A stretch of DNA of 64,000 nucleotides from Cupriavidus metallidurans CH34 (GCF_000196015.1 NC_007974.2:1550001-1614000), one strand, 5' to 3'; positions 51,997 to 60,314 are shown, numbered from the stretch's first letter. Program-made: numbers and translations. The notes: generated from the letters alone by a model not told the origin.

Positions 51997-52082
51997 AGAA
52001 CGTACGAAGATGACAGTTGACCGACGATGAAGCGAAAGCCGGGAGGCGCCGTCCCGTCCCGGGTATGACCCTGTGGGCGGTG

Positions 52083-52111
52083 AGGATATCCACAGGTTCT
52101 GTGGATATCCT
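52083..52111. repeat. Perfect inverted repeat with DnaA-box-like halves
   Basis: AGGATATCCACAG (52083-52095) and CTGTGGATATCCT (52099-52111) pair perfectly around GTT. Each arm holds ATATCCACA, one base from the DnaA box TTATCCACA. It lies in the 476-base gap between the divergent lipoprotein gene and the NirDL-like gene. Confidence 0.7.
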
Positions 52112-52308
52112 GCCCGAGCGGTTCGCGCTAGCCCTTTATGTACGGCACCGCACTGGACTGCACAAGATTTAGGCAGCCCTGCCGATAACACGACGCCGGA
52201 ACTGGTCAATGTAGATCAGGAACGCCTCCGCCCCAAGTTCGGACTCCCACCTGCCAGTACGCTGCGCGCTTGCATCTGCGGCCGTGGGACACGGCATCTC
52301 CGCCTCCG

Positions 52309-52322
52309 TTGACACCGGTCAA
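52309..52322. promoter_or_regulatory. Perfect FNR/Dnr-type box upstream of the NirDL-like gene
   Basis: TTGACACCGGTCAA matches TTGAC-N4-GTCAA at 10 of 10 defined positions and extends to GTTGAC/GTCAAC symmetry. Class II spacing predicts a rightward start near 52357 and a leader of about 115 bases. Confidence 0.75.
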
Positions 52323-52472
52323 CCGTGACTACGCGGAACTTCACGATGATGCCCCCATGTCTCGGGCGACATCGGTCCCTCCTCGGACTCGCGGCCACGG
52401 CATCGGCCTTGATGCTTCGGCTTTGACACCTAGCGCCCGGGCCAATCCAAGTGGATAGACCCGATCGTCGCC

Positions 52473-53465
52473 ATGTTTGATGACACCCAACTCTACGACC
52501 GCATTCAGCACGATTTCCCGCTCGACACCCGCCCCTATCAACGCGCGGCATCACTACTCGGCCTCTCCGAGCGAACGGTACTGAGCCTGCTTGCACGAGA
52601 CCTCGGCAACGGACGCATCAGCCGCATCGGCGCGGTGTTCGCCCCCAATTCGATCGGGACAAGCACGCTGGCCGCGCTGGCGGTGCCGCCCAATGAAATG
52701 AAGCAGGTGGCCGAACGTCTGAACGCGGACCCGGCAATCAGTCACAACTATGCCCGTACTGGTCACCGCTACAACCTCTGGTTTGTCGCCGGCGCGCGCG
52801 ATCGCACGATGCTCGATGCCGTGCTGCACCACATCGCCGACGACGTGGGGTACCAGCCGATTGATCTGCCACTCGAACGCGAATATCACATCGACCTCGG
52901 TTTTCCACTCGGCAAGGGCCGGGAAGCCAGCAAACCAACCCGGCGAGCACCACCAGTATCCGTGCCCAAGCCCGAGATGGACGAGTGCGACTGGCGTCTG
53001 GTGACCGCGCTGGAACCTGGCCTGTCTCTGACGCCGGAGCCCTATCACGCGCTGGCCGAACGTTGTGGCCTGCCACTGACCGAGACGCTGCAGCGCCTGC
53101 AGCGGTGGCGCAAGAACGGTGTGATCCGCCGCTTTGGCGTCATCCTGCACCATCGGCCATTCGGGTATTCGCACAATGCGATGTGCGTGTGGAATGTGCC
53201 CGATGCGCGCGTCGATGCCATCGGGATGCGCATCGCCAGCCTGCCGCACGTCACGCTGTGCTACCGACGCCCACGACGCCTGCCAAACTGGCAATACAAC
53301 CTCTTTGCCATGGTGCACGCACGCGGGATGCACGAACTCGAGATGACGCTGTCGCGCTTCGATGCGATTGGCGGATTAGCCGCCATGCCGCACGCTGTAC
53401 TTCGTGCCAGCCATTGCTTCAAGCAGCGCGGCACGCGCTACGGCAATATACCGGCGAGGGTCTAA
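52473..53465 (+). CDS. Two-domain AsnC/Lrp-fold protein, siroheme decarboxylase (NirDL/AhbAB) family
   Basis: A 330-residue protein made of two fused Lrp-like units, each an HTH plus RAM domain. The first has LLGLSERTVLSLLARD and HYN-like RYNLWFVAGAR; the second has AERCGLPLTETLQRLQRWRKNGVIRRFG, YSHNAMCVWNVPD and CYRRPRRLPNWQYNLFAMVHARG. Those last blocks are typical of NirD/L and AhbA/B, which decarboxylate siroheme to didecarboxysiroheme in haem d1 or alternative haem synthesis. No nirS, nirJ, nirE or nirF is in the window. It is next to ubiTVU and under a perfect FNR-type site, so an anaerobic role is firm even if the exact substrate is not. Confidence 0.82.
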   Translation: MFDDTQLYDRIQHDFPLDTRPYQRAASLLGLSERTVLSLLARDLGNGRISRIGAVFAPNSIGTSTLAALAVPPNEMKQVAERLNADPAISHNYARTGHRYNLWFVAGARDRTMLDAVLHHIADDVGYQPIDLPLEREYHIDLGFPLGKGREASKPTRRAPPVSVPKPEMDECDWRLVTALEPGLSLTPEPYHALAERCGLPLTETLQRLQRWRKNGVIRRFGVILHHRPFGYSHNAMCVWNVPDARVDAIGMRIASLPHVTLCYRRPRRLPNWQYNLFAMVHARGMHELEMTLSRFDAIGGLAAMPHAVLRASHCFKQRGTRYGNIPARV

Positions 53466-53475
53466 GCCCTCGCCC

Positions 53476-53506
53476 GCCCGCTTGCGCGGGCCTTATTTTT
53501 CCATTC
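53476..53506. terminator. Terminator between the NirDL-like gene and ubiT
   Basis: GCCCGC and GCGGGC pair around TTGC and are followed by CTTATTTTT on the rightward strand. A 12-base direct repeat, TTCCATTCAGGA, comes right after. Confidence 0.6.
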
Positions 53507-53516
53507 AGGATTCCAT

Positions 53517-53972
53517 TCAGGACGCCGTGGCCGGCGCGGGAAACAGCACGGACAACCGCGCGGCGAATGGCCCTACCCACGTCGGGCGTGGCGCGGCATC
53601 CAGCCAGTATTTGACTTCCAGGCCCAGTTCAGTGTCGCCGCTGATCGACAGGCGGCGCTGGAAAAACAGCGTGTCCGTGTCGGCATCGCCGCTAATCAGG
53701 CGCAGGTAGTCCGCCACCTTGGCGCGCAAGGTCAGGTCCGACGCGGAACCATCGAATGGCCCCGGCGCAAACCGGCCATCGACACATCGAAAGCGCACTT
53801 CCAAGCCGATATCCTCGACCGTCAGCCGAAACGTATGGCCATTCAGCGCGGCCGGCGGCTCCAGCCATCCCGAGCGGCGCATGGCCTCCACGGCCAACAC
53901 GAAGGGCAACGCGCGCGCGGGCGCCGGCATGTGCCGGTGCACCCGCGACATCAATCCGGTCAGCATCGTCAT
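53517..53972 (-). CDS. ubiT: UbiT, SCP2-domain lipid carrier for O2-independent ubiquinone synthesis
   Basis: A 151-residue SCP2 sterol-carrier-type protein (HTFRLTVEDIGLEVRFRC, DLTLRAKVADYLRLISGDADTDTLFFQRRLSISGD in sequence order). UbiT binds ubiquinone precursors in the membrane periphery and works with UbiU/UbiV when oxygen-dependent hydroxylases cannot act. Its ATG overlaps the ubiV stop by four bases (ATGA), so the three genes ubiU-ubiV-ubiT form one leftward operon. A membrane-binding N-terminal amphipathic helix is suggested by MTMLTGLMSRVHRHMP. Confidence 0.9.
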   Translation of the reverse strand: MTMLTGLMSRVHRHMPAPARALPFVLAVEAMRRSGWLEPPAALNGHTFRLTVEDIGLEVRFRCVDGRFAPGPFDGSASDLTLRAKVADYLRLISGDADTDTLFFQRRLSISGDTELGLEVKYWLDAAPRPTWVGPFAARLSVLFPAPATAS

Positions 53973-54889
53973 GCCGTAGCCTCCTCGCTCTCAATCCATC
54001 GAATGCCCGGCTTGCCCGTCCAGTACCCGTTACTGGGTGCCGCGTCCGCAGGCATGACCGGACTCGGCGCCGCCGGCATTCCGTGGCGAATGCCATCGAG
54101 ATGGGCAATCGCTTCGAAAGTGCCTGTGGAATGGGCGCTGACACGCATCAGACCAACACCGGCCTCTGCCATCCGCGACACTTCGGCGCAGAGATCGAGG
54201 CAAGTGGCCGACTGCGTCTGGATGCCGTTGAGCGTGAAGAACGCCTGCCCCTCGCCCGTGTCGGCCACCAGCCCGTCTGGATAGTCCAGGCAGCGGAATT
54301 CGCAAGCGTCCTTACGCAGACGGTGATGGCGTGCGGTAAAGCAGCGCGCGGAGAACGCCAGCGGCATACGCCCCCAGACCAGCGCTTCCAGATCAAGACC
54401 CGCCGGTCGCGCCGCGGCCAGCGCGGCCATCGTGCGGCCATCCATTTCGACCGGCACCGTGCAACCTACCGCGCCAAGCGATGCCAGCCATGCCAGCGTG
54501 TCGCCCTGATAGACGTTCAGGTGTGGGCCGCCCACGAACGGACGCCCGCCCATGCAGCGCACCGCGCCAAGGTCGTTGGCTTCGACCAGGTAGTCGTCCT
54601 GCCCGCAAACCCGGCGCATGACTGCGATATCGCTGTCGGATTCGACCAGCACCGGCGTCGACAACACCACCTGCTTGCCTGCCTCGCGCAACATCTGCGC
54701 GATTTCGAGCCAGTCCGCATGGCGCAATTCGTGCCGCCGCGTGCAGACGGCTTCGCCGAGATGAACACGGTCGACGGGGCTGTCCGCGACCGACGCGTAG
54801 AACTGCAGCACCGTCGCGCGTGGCCAGTAGTAAAGCAAGGGGCCGAGGGAAATTCGAAACAAGGGAGATTGCTGTGTGGGCATTGCCAT
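53969..54889 (-). CDS. ubiV: UbiV, U32-family Fe-S protein of anaerobic ubiquinone hydroxylation
   Basis: A 306-residue U32-type protein. The [4Fe-4S] cysteines are in AVCTRRHELR near the N-terminus and in ARCFTARHHRLRKDACEFRC in the C-terminal half, the same pattern as known UbiV. With UbiU it inserts hydroxyl groups into the quinone ring without O2, using prephenate as oxygen donor in studied systems. Two possible ATG codons lie in tandem (54889, 54883). It follows ubiU after 33 bases. Confidence 0.93.
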   Translation of the reverse strand: MAMPTQQSPLFRISLGPLLYYWPRATVLQFYASVADSPVDRVHLGEAVCTRRHELRHADWLEIAQMLREAGKQVVLSTPVLVESDSDIAVMRRVCGQDDYLVEANDLGAVRCMGGRPFVGGPHLNVYQGDTLAWLASLGAVGCTVPVEMDGRTMAALAAARPAGLDLEALVWGRMPLAFSARCFTARHHRLRKDACEFRCLDYPDGLVADTGEGQAFFTLNGIQTQSATCLDLCAEVSRMAEAGVGLMRVSAHSTGTFEAIAHLDGIRHGMPAAPSPVMPADAAPSNGYWTGKPGIRWIESEEATA

Positions 54890-54922
54890 GTGGAATCCTG
54901 GCTTGTGATGGTTGGACGCCGC

Positions 54923-55951
54923 TCAGCGCCAGGGCCGCTCGTACGCGCCTTGCGTGACCTGGTCGCCTTCGGCGTGGCGTCCCAGCGTGGCCTGCCATTC
55001 CTGGCGCGGCGCGAAGCGCTTCGGATCGCGGCATGCATCGTCGATGGCCGCGCGCAGCACACCCACCACGTCGGCGACGTAGCGCGGGCTGCGCTGCCGG
55101 CCTTCGATCTTGATCGCGGCGATGCCAATGTCGATCAGAGTGGGCAGCAGCGATACCGCATTGAGACTGGTGGGTTCCTCCAGCACGTAGCCGCGCTCGC
55201 CTTCGACCGTGAATCGGCCCTTGCAGAGGGTCGGATAGCCCGCCGGCTCGCCAGGGGCGTAGCTGTCGATCAGGATGCCGGACAGTCGCGCCTGCATCGT
55301 GCCGTCCTGTTCGTCCCAGCGCACCGCATGGGCCGGAGAGCAGACGCCCTTGTTATTAGGCGAGTCGCCGGTAGCGTAGGACGACAGCAGGCACCGGCCC
55401 TCCGCCATCACGCAGAGGCTGCCGAATCCAAAGACTTCAAGTTCGATATCGGTCTGGCGGGCAAGCTTCGCAATCTGTGTGACCGTGAGCACTCGCGGCA
55501 ACACGACGCGCCGGATGCCGAACTGCTCGCGCATCAGCTCGATTGCATCGGCGTGGGTGGCGGAGCCCTGCACGGAAAGGTGGATGCGCAGGGACGGATG
55601 GCGTTTCGCGGCATAGGCAATCAGACCGGGGTCGGCCATGATGACCGCATCCGCGCCGAGCGCGGCGGCCGCGTCGACGGCATGGTGCCATTGCTCGACG
55701 TGGCCCATCTGCGCGAACGTGTTGATAGCGAACAGCACTTCGGCACCGCATGCGTGGGCCTCGGCCACACCGGTGCGGATATCGTCCTCGCTGAAATTCA
55801 GACCGCCGAAGTTGCGCGCGTTGGTGGCATCGCGCAGGCCCAGATACACCGCGTCGGCGCCGTGCTGCAACGCCATGCGCAGCGCTGCTAGCGAGCCTGC
55901 GGGTGCGACAAGTTGAGGGCGGCGCACGGGCGCCGCCAAGGGTGGATTCAT
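54923..55951 (-). CDS. ubiU: UbiU, U32-family Fe-S protein of anaerobic ubiquinone hydroxylation
   Basis: A 342-residue U32-family protein that pairs with UbiV. The cysteine set lies in FGSLCVMAEGRCLLSSY, NNKGVCSPAHAVRW and TLCKGRF, all as expected for the [4Fe-4S] site. The N-terminal TIM-barrel start is LVAPAGSLAALRMALQHGADAVYLG. As the first gene of the ubiUVT operon it should set expression; an FNR-like site lies 58 bases upstream. It makes ubiquinone available for N2O respiration without oxygen. Confidence 0.93.
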   Translation of the reverse strand: MNPPLAAPVRRPQLVAPAGSLAALRMALQHGADAVYLGLRDATNARNFGGLNFSEDDIRTGVAEAHACGAEVLFAINTFAQMGHVEQWHHAVDAAAALGADAVIMADPGLIAYAAKRHPSLRIHLSVQGSATHADAIELMREQFGIRRVVLPRVLTVTQIAKLARQTDIELEVFGFGSLCVMAEGRCLLSSYATGDSPNNKGVCSPAHAVRWDEQDGTMQARLSGILIDSYAPGEPAGYPTLCKGRFTVEGERGYVLEEPTSLNAVSLLPTLIDIGIAAIKIEGRQRSPRYVADVVGVLRAAIDDACRDPKRFAPRQEWQATLGRHAEGDQVTQGAYERPWR

Positions 55952-56008
55952 CGCATCGGGTCCGGAAAGGGAGTTCCCGGATGCTAGCGATACGCTGATG
56001 GTGGGCCT

Positions 56009-56022
56009 TTGACTCGGCGCAA
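56009..56022 (-). promoter_or_regulatory. FNR/Dnr-like site upstream of ubiU
   Basis: TTGACTCGGCGCAA has one perfect half-site (TTGAC) and a second half matching three of five positions. Its centre predicts a leftward start at about 55974, 23 bases before the ubiU ATG. Confidence 0.5.
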
Positions 56023-56068
56023 ACGAAACGAAAGCGTCGCGCCGCGTTTGCCGGCGTTTGCCGCTGTA

Positions 56069-56974
56069 TCAGCCCAGTGCGCGCGACAGGTGACCCGCGC
56101 CGAGCCGCGCGGAAAGCTGGTCGGCCAACGCACGGACTTGTCCGCCGATTTGCTTACCGGTCGGCGCATCGATCTCGCTGGTCAGGTAGCTGACCGCGAT
56201 GGCGCCCACCGCGCGCGAACGCGTGGCGTCGAACACGGGTGCGCCAAAGCAAGTCATGCCATCGCGCATCTGACCGTTGTCAATCGAGTACCCGAGTGCG
56301 CGAACCTGTTCGAGCTCATCCACCAGCGCCGCGACCGTGGCCACGCTCGCGCGCGTCAGCGGCACGGGCATCCCCCCATCGAACAGATTTCTGACTTCCG
56401 CCGCCGGTACGGTGCTGAGCATGGCCTTGCCCGTGGCCGTATATGGCGCGGGCAGCCGCATGCCGATGCGGAAGGTCACGCCCAACGGGCGATCGCCATT
56501 CTGGCAGGCCAGGTACACCACCTCGGCGCCATCGAGCATCGACAGCGTGACTGTGGCGTCGTGAAAGGCGTCGGTCTCGTCCCAAAGCGCCCGGAATTCT
56601 TCCGTGATCTGCGTCTGCGACAGGAAGGCATTGGCCCAGCTCATCACATGCGGCCCCAGCGCCATCGCTCCGCCCGGCAGGCGCTTGAGCAATTGAAGCT
56701 GGACGAGCGTGTCGCACATGCCGTGCAGTGAACTCTTGGGCGCGCCGGTCAGCCGGGTCAGGTCGGCCAGCGTCAGCGGCTCGTGCGCTGCCGCCACGGC
56801 GTCCATCACCTGGACCGCGCGCACCACGGCAGGCGAAGTGGACTTGAGCGCTGGCGCGGCGTCCGCCGCATCTGCGGCGGGAATGGCATAGGCTGTCTTT
56901 GGCATGGGCTGGCTGCTATCGGAACGGTTCTTGCCCTCTGGCGGTCTTTCCGACGAGGGCGTAAGATATTCCAT
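56069..56974 (-). CDS. IclR-family regulator
   Basis: A 301-residue IclR regulator with HTH (LADLTRLTGAPKSSLHGMCDTLVQLQ) after a long, poorly conserved N-terminus, and an effector domain with FRIGMRLPAPYTATGKAMLS. It is divergent from gabD; the palindrome between them is a likely autoregulatory operator. A shorter start (MPKTAYAIP at 56905) is possible. Confidence 0.9.
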   Translation of the reverse strand: MEYLTPSSERPPEGKNRSDSSQPMPKTAYAIPAADAADAAPALKSTSPAVVRAVQVMDAVAAAHEPLTLADLTRLTGAPKSSLHGMCDTLVQLQLLKRLPGGAMALGPHVMSWANAFLSQTQITEEFRALWDETDAFHDATVTLSMLDGAEVVYLACQNGDRPLGVTFRIGMRLPAPYTATGKAMLSTVPAAEVRNLFDGGMPVPLTRASVATVAALVDELEQVRALGYSIDNGQMRDGMTCFGAPVFDATRSRAVGAIAVSYLTSEIDAPTGKQIGGQVRALADQLSARLGAGHLSRALG

Positions 56975-56988
56975 CGTTCCGCATATCG

Positions 56989-57016
56989 AATATCGTTCAA
57001 TCTATTGAACGATATT
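56989..57016. promoter_or_regulatory. 28-bp perfect operator between IclR and gabD
   Basis: AATATCGTTCAAT (56989-57001) and ATTGAACGATATT (57004-57016) are perfect inverted repeats around CT. It lies 15 bases from the IclR start and 41 bases before gabD, so one repressor dimer pair could control both genes. Confidence 0.75.
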
Positions 57017-57057
57017 AAACGCCGCAAACCCGACGAATGCAACCCGAGGATTTCGCC

Positions 57058-58506
57058 ATGCAACTCAAGGACCCTTCGCTGTTCAAGCAACTGGCCTATG
57101 TCGACGGTCAATGGATCAGCGCCGATTCGGGCGCCACGTTCGACGTCACGGACCCGGCCACTGGCGAGGTCATCGCCCGGGTGGCCGACCTGGGTGCTGC
57201 CGAGACCACGCGCGCCGTTGCTGCCGCGGAAGTCGCCCAGAAAGCCTGGGCGGCAAAGACCGGCAAGGAGCGCGCCAATATCCTGCGCCGCTGGTTCGAC
57301 CTGATGTTGGCCAATACCGACGACCTGGCCTACCTGATGACGCGCGAGCAAGGCAAGCCGCTGGCCGAGGCCAAGGGCGAGATCGCCTACGCCGCCAGCT
57401 TCATCGAGTGGTTCGCCGAGGAAGCCAAGCGCGTGGACGGTGAAGTGCTGGCCACGCCTGCCGCCGACAAGCGGCTGGTCACGCTGCGCCAGCCGGTAGG
57501 TGTGTGCGCCGCGATCACCCCGTGGAACTTCCCGGCCGCGATGATTACGCGCAAGGTGGCGCCGGCGCTGGCCGCTGGCTGCGCGATCGTGATCAAGCCG
57601 GCCGAACTGACGCCGCTGTCCGCATTCGCGCTGGCCGAACTCGCGCATCGCGCCGGCGTGCCGGCAGGCGTGCTGCAAGTTGTCACCGGTGACGCCCGGA
57701 ACATTGGTGGCGTGCTGACGGCCAGCCCGATCGTGCGCAAGCTGTCGTTCACGGGCTCGACGGAAGTGGGCCGCATCCTGATGGCTCAGTCGGCGCCGAC
57801 CATCAAGCGCCTGTCGCTCGAACTCGGTGGCAATGCGCCGTTCATCGTCTTTGACGATGCCGACGTCGATGCGGCCGTGGAAGGCGCGATCGTCGCCAAG
57901 TACCGCAACGGCGGCCAGACCTGCGTGTGCGCGAACCGCTTCTACATCCAGGACGGCATTTACGATGCGTTCGCCGCTAAGTTTGCCGAGCGCACCGCTC
58001 AGCTGCGTGTCGGCAACGGGCTCGAGGCAGGCGTGGTGATCGGCCCGCTGATCGAGGACGCCGCGATCGAGAAGGTGAATTCGCTGGTCGAGGATGCCAC
58101 GTCAAAGGGCGGCAAGGTACTGGCCGGTGGCGGCAAGCACCCGCTCGGCGGAACGTATTACACGCCGACCGTGATCGGCAATGCCACCGCCGACATGCGC
58201 ATGGCGCGCGAAGAAATCTTCGGGCCGGTGGCACCGCTGTTCCGCTTCAAGCAGGACGACGAAGCCGTTGCCGCCGCCAACGCCACCGAGTATGGCCTGG
58301 CCGCCTATCTCTACACCCGCGACATCTCGCGCGCATGGCGCACCGCCGAGGCGCTGGAGTACGGCATGGTCGGCCTGAACACGGGCCTGATCTCCAACGA
58401 GGTGGCACCGTTCGGCGGCATCAAGCAATCCGGCGTCGGCCGCGAAGGCTCGCGCCACGGCATCGAGGAATACCTCGAGATCAAGTATCTTTGCCTGCAG
58501 ATGTGA
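57058..58506 (+). CDS. gabD: NAD(P)-dependent succinate-semialdehyde dehydrogenase
   Basis: A 482-residue aldehyde dehydrogenase of the GabD subfamily. The catalytic Cys is in NGGQTCVCANR, the general base Glu in LELGGNAPF, and the GSTEVGR and TPWNFPAAMITRK motifs bind cofactor. It oxidises succinate semialdehyde to succinate, ending 4-aminobutyrate or 4-hydroxybutyrate breakdown. CGAGGA precedes the ATG. The following iron alcohol dehydrogenase would fit a 4-hydroxy acid or aldehyde source. Confidence 0.92.
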   Translation: MQLKDPSLFKQLAYVDGQWISADSGATFDVTDPATGEVIARVADLGAAETTRAVAAAEVAQKAWAAKTGKERANILRRWFDLMLANTDDLAYLMTREQGKPLAEAKGEIAYAASFIEWFAEEAKRVDGEVLATPAADKRLVTLRQPVGVCAAITPWNFPAAMITRKVAPALAAGCAIVIKPAELTPLSAFALAELAHRAGVPAGVLQVVTGDARNIGGVLTASPIVRKLSFTGSTEVGRILMAQSAPTIKRLSLELGGNAPFIVFDDADVDAAVEGAIVAKYRNGGQTCVCANRFYIQDGIYDAFAAKFAERTAQLRVGNGLEAGVVIGPLIEDAAIEKVNSLVEDATSKGGKVLAGGGKHPLGGTYYTPTVIGNATADMRMAREEIFGPVAPLFRFKQDDEAVAAANATEYGLAAYLYTRDISRAWRTAEALEYGMVGLNTGLISNEVAPFGGIKQSGVGREGSRHGIEEYLEIKYLCLQM

Positions 58507-58578
58507 TTGAGCCCCCCTCTCCCGCTCACTAACAGGGGAGAGGGAAGACAACCCAGAAAACCACACACCGGAGACCCC

Positions 58579-59736
58579 ATGAACCCGTTCCGTTTCCAGA
58601 CCGTGCCGACGGTCATCGTCGAGCTTGGCGCCGCGCGCCGGCTGGGAGCGTTGCTGCGCGAGGCCTTTCCGCAATCGCAACGCCTCTGCGTGGTAACCGA
58701 CGGCTTCCTCTCGAAGAGCGGCCTGCTCTCGCCGGCGCTCGATGACCTGGGCAAGCACGGCTGGCAGGTGACCCTGATCGACGACGTGATCGCCGACCCG
58801 CCCGAGCACATCGTGCTCGAGGCCACCGAGCGCGCGCGGCAGGCCGATGCGGAAGTCGTACTCGGGCTCGGCGGCGGATCGTCGATGGACGTCGCCAAGC
58901 TGATTGCCGTGCTGCTTCCTGCCGCGCAGTCGCTCAAGGACATGTACGGCGTGAAGAAGGTCACGGGCACGCGGCTGCCGCTCGTGCAGATGCCGACCAC
59001 CGCCGGCACCGGCTCGGAAGTGACTGCAGTGTCGATCGTCACCACGGGAGAGACCACCAAGATGGGGGTGGTGGCGCCGCAGCTTCTGGCCGACCTCGCC
59101 ATTCTCGACGCCGAACTCACGCTTGGCCTGCCACGTGCGGCGACCGCGGCCACCGGTATCGACGCGATGGTGCACGCGATCGAGGCCTATACGAGCGCGC
59201 ATCTGAAGAACCCGATCTCGGACATGCTGGCCGTGCGCGCGCTGGAACTGCTGTCGCAGAACCTGATGCTCGCCTGCGACAACGGCCACGACCACGGCGC
59301 GCGCGAAGCCATGCTGCTCGGCGCGATGTTCGCCGGCCAGGCCTTCGCCAATTCGCCGGTGGCGGCCGTGCACGCGCTGGCCTATCCGATCGGCGGCATC
59401 TTCCATGTCGCGCACGGGCTCTCCAACGCGCTCGTGCTGCCGCACGTCATGAAGTTCAACGCGCCGGCAGCCAGCAAGCTGTATGCGGAACTGGCCGACG
59501 TGATACTGCCGGGCACCACCGGTAGCTGCGAAACCAAGACGGCCGCGCTGATCGCCCATATCGAGGGACTGGTGCTGGCCACGGGCATCCCGCGCACATT
59601 GCGCGAGGTTGGCGTCAAGGAAAATGATCTGGGCCGTCTGGCCCGCGATGCAATGCTGCAGACACGCCTGCTGGTCAACAATCCGCGCGAGGTCACCGAG
59701 GCCGACGCATTCGCGATCTACAGCGCGGCATTCTGA
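58579..59736 (+). CDS. Iron-containing alcohol dehydrogenase
   Basis: A 385-residue group III alcohol dehydrogenase. The NAD(P) motif GLGGGSSMDVAKL and TTAGTGSEVTAVSIV are in the N-terminal half, and the iron ligands are in the IDAMVHAIEAY and FHVAHGLSNALVLPH regions. With gabD it could oxidise 4-hydroxybutyrate or a similar short hydroxy compound to the semialdehyde; that is inferred from context. It is 72 bases after gabD. The repeat copy D follows. Confidence 0.92.
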   Translation: MNPFRFQTVPTVIVELGAARRLGALLREAFPQSQRLCVVTDGFLSKSGLLSPALDDLGKHGWQVTLIDDVIADPPEHIVLEATERARQADAEVVLGLGGGSSMDVAKLIAVLLPAAQSLKDMYGVKKVTGTRLPLVQMPTTAGTGSEVTAVSIVTTGETTKMGVVAPQLLADLAILDAELTLGLPRAATAATGIDAMVHAIEAYTSAHLKNPISDMLAVRALELLSQNLMLACDNGHDHGAREAMLLGAMFAGQAFANSPVAAVHALAYPIGGIFHVAHGLSNALVLPHVMKFNAPAASKLYAELADVILPGTTGSCETKTAALIAHIEGLVLATGIPRTLREVGVKENDLGRLARDAMLQTRLLVNNPREVTEADAFAIYSAAF

Positions 59737-59808
59737 CGCGCCCCGGCAACGGGCCCACGATGCGGCCGCCATGGAACCGCCGTGGTCCCGCATTCGGACT
59801 ACAGTGTA

Positions 59809-59922
59809 AGAGGCGCTATCAAAATGAAGCGAAGCGGTTCTGGCTAGGCGCGCGGCCGCAGACAGTACAAGTAGTACGGCAAGGCCGCGCAACGACGCCA
59901 GAATCATTTTGATAGCGCCTCT
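59809..59922. repeat. Dispersed hairpin repeat, copy D (intact reference)
   Basis: The outer arms AGAGGCGCTATCAAAATGA (59809-59827) and TCATTTTGATAGCGCCTCT (59904-59922) pair perfectly over 19 bases. Inner nested pairs are TTCTGGC/GCCAGAA, GCGCGGCC/GGCCGCGC and a small GTAC/GTAC hairpin at the tip. Just after it TATAGCGCTATC forms a partial second copy of the arm. It lies between the iron alcohol dehydrogenase and a BON protein. Confidence 0.8.
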
Positions 59923-60032
59923 ATAGCGCTATCAGGGTGCTATCCGCCGGCGGTGTCCTACAAGGATGCCGCCGGCCCGTGACACGTCGTTAATACCAAC
60001 AACGCGTACCTCACCACCTGCAAGGAACTGCC

Positions 60033-60314
60033 ATGATGCAGACCGAAATCCAGGCGTCCACCTGGACCAGCCCCGACGAGGAAGATGAACTACTACGTGA
60101 GCGTATCGGCACGTGTATTGCCGAGGCGTGCGGCGGCGATATGCCCGATGGCGTTGCCGTGCACGTGGTAGACCGCCAGGTGACCATCACCGGGCGCGTG
60201 GAAGACTCGGACCTTTCCCGCCGCATCGCGCAGGCCGCGGCAACGCCGCCGGGCATTCTCGGCGTCACCAACCTGCTCGTCACGCGGGTGCCGTCTCAGG
60301 CCCAGGGATCGTAG
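60033..60314 (+). CDS. BON-domain protein
   Basis: A 93-residue protein whose last 60 residues form a BON domain (GVAVHVVDRQVTITGRVED with conserved Gly). BON domains bind phospholipid or other ligands; this one has no signal peptide. The two methionines at the start are both possible. It is convergent with the PRC-barrel gene and overlaps it by 19 bases. Confidence 0.85.
   Translation: MMQTEIQASTWTSPDEEDELLRERIGTCIAEACGGDMPDGVAVHVVDRQVTITGRVEDSDLSRRIAQAAATPPGILGVTNLLVTRVPSQAQGS

Noticed and set aside
52083..52111. Replication origin signalled by DnaA-like boxes
   Set aside because: Only two imperfect boxes, no AT-rich unwinding element and no dnaA, parAB or rep gene nearby.
53756..55891. 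Long rightward open frame opposite ubiT, ubiV and ubiU
   Set aside because: It spans three coupled genes on the other strand and has the same antisense composition; no motif was found.
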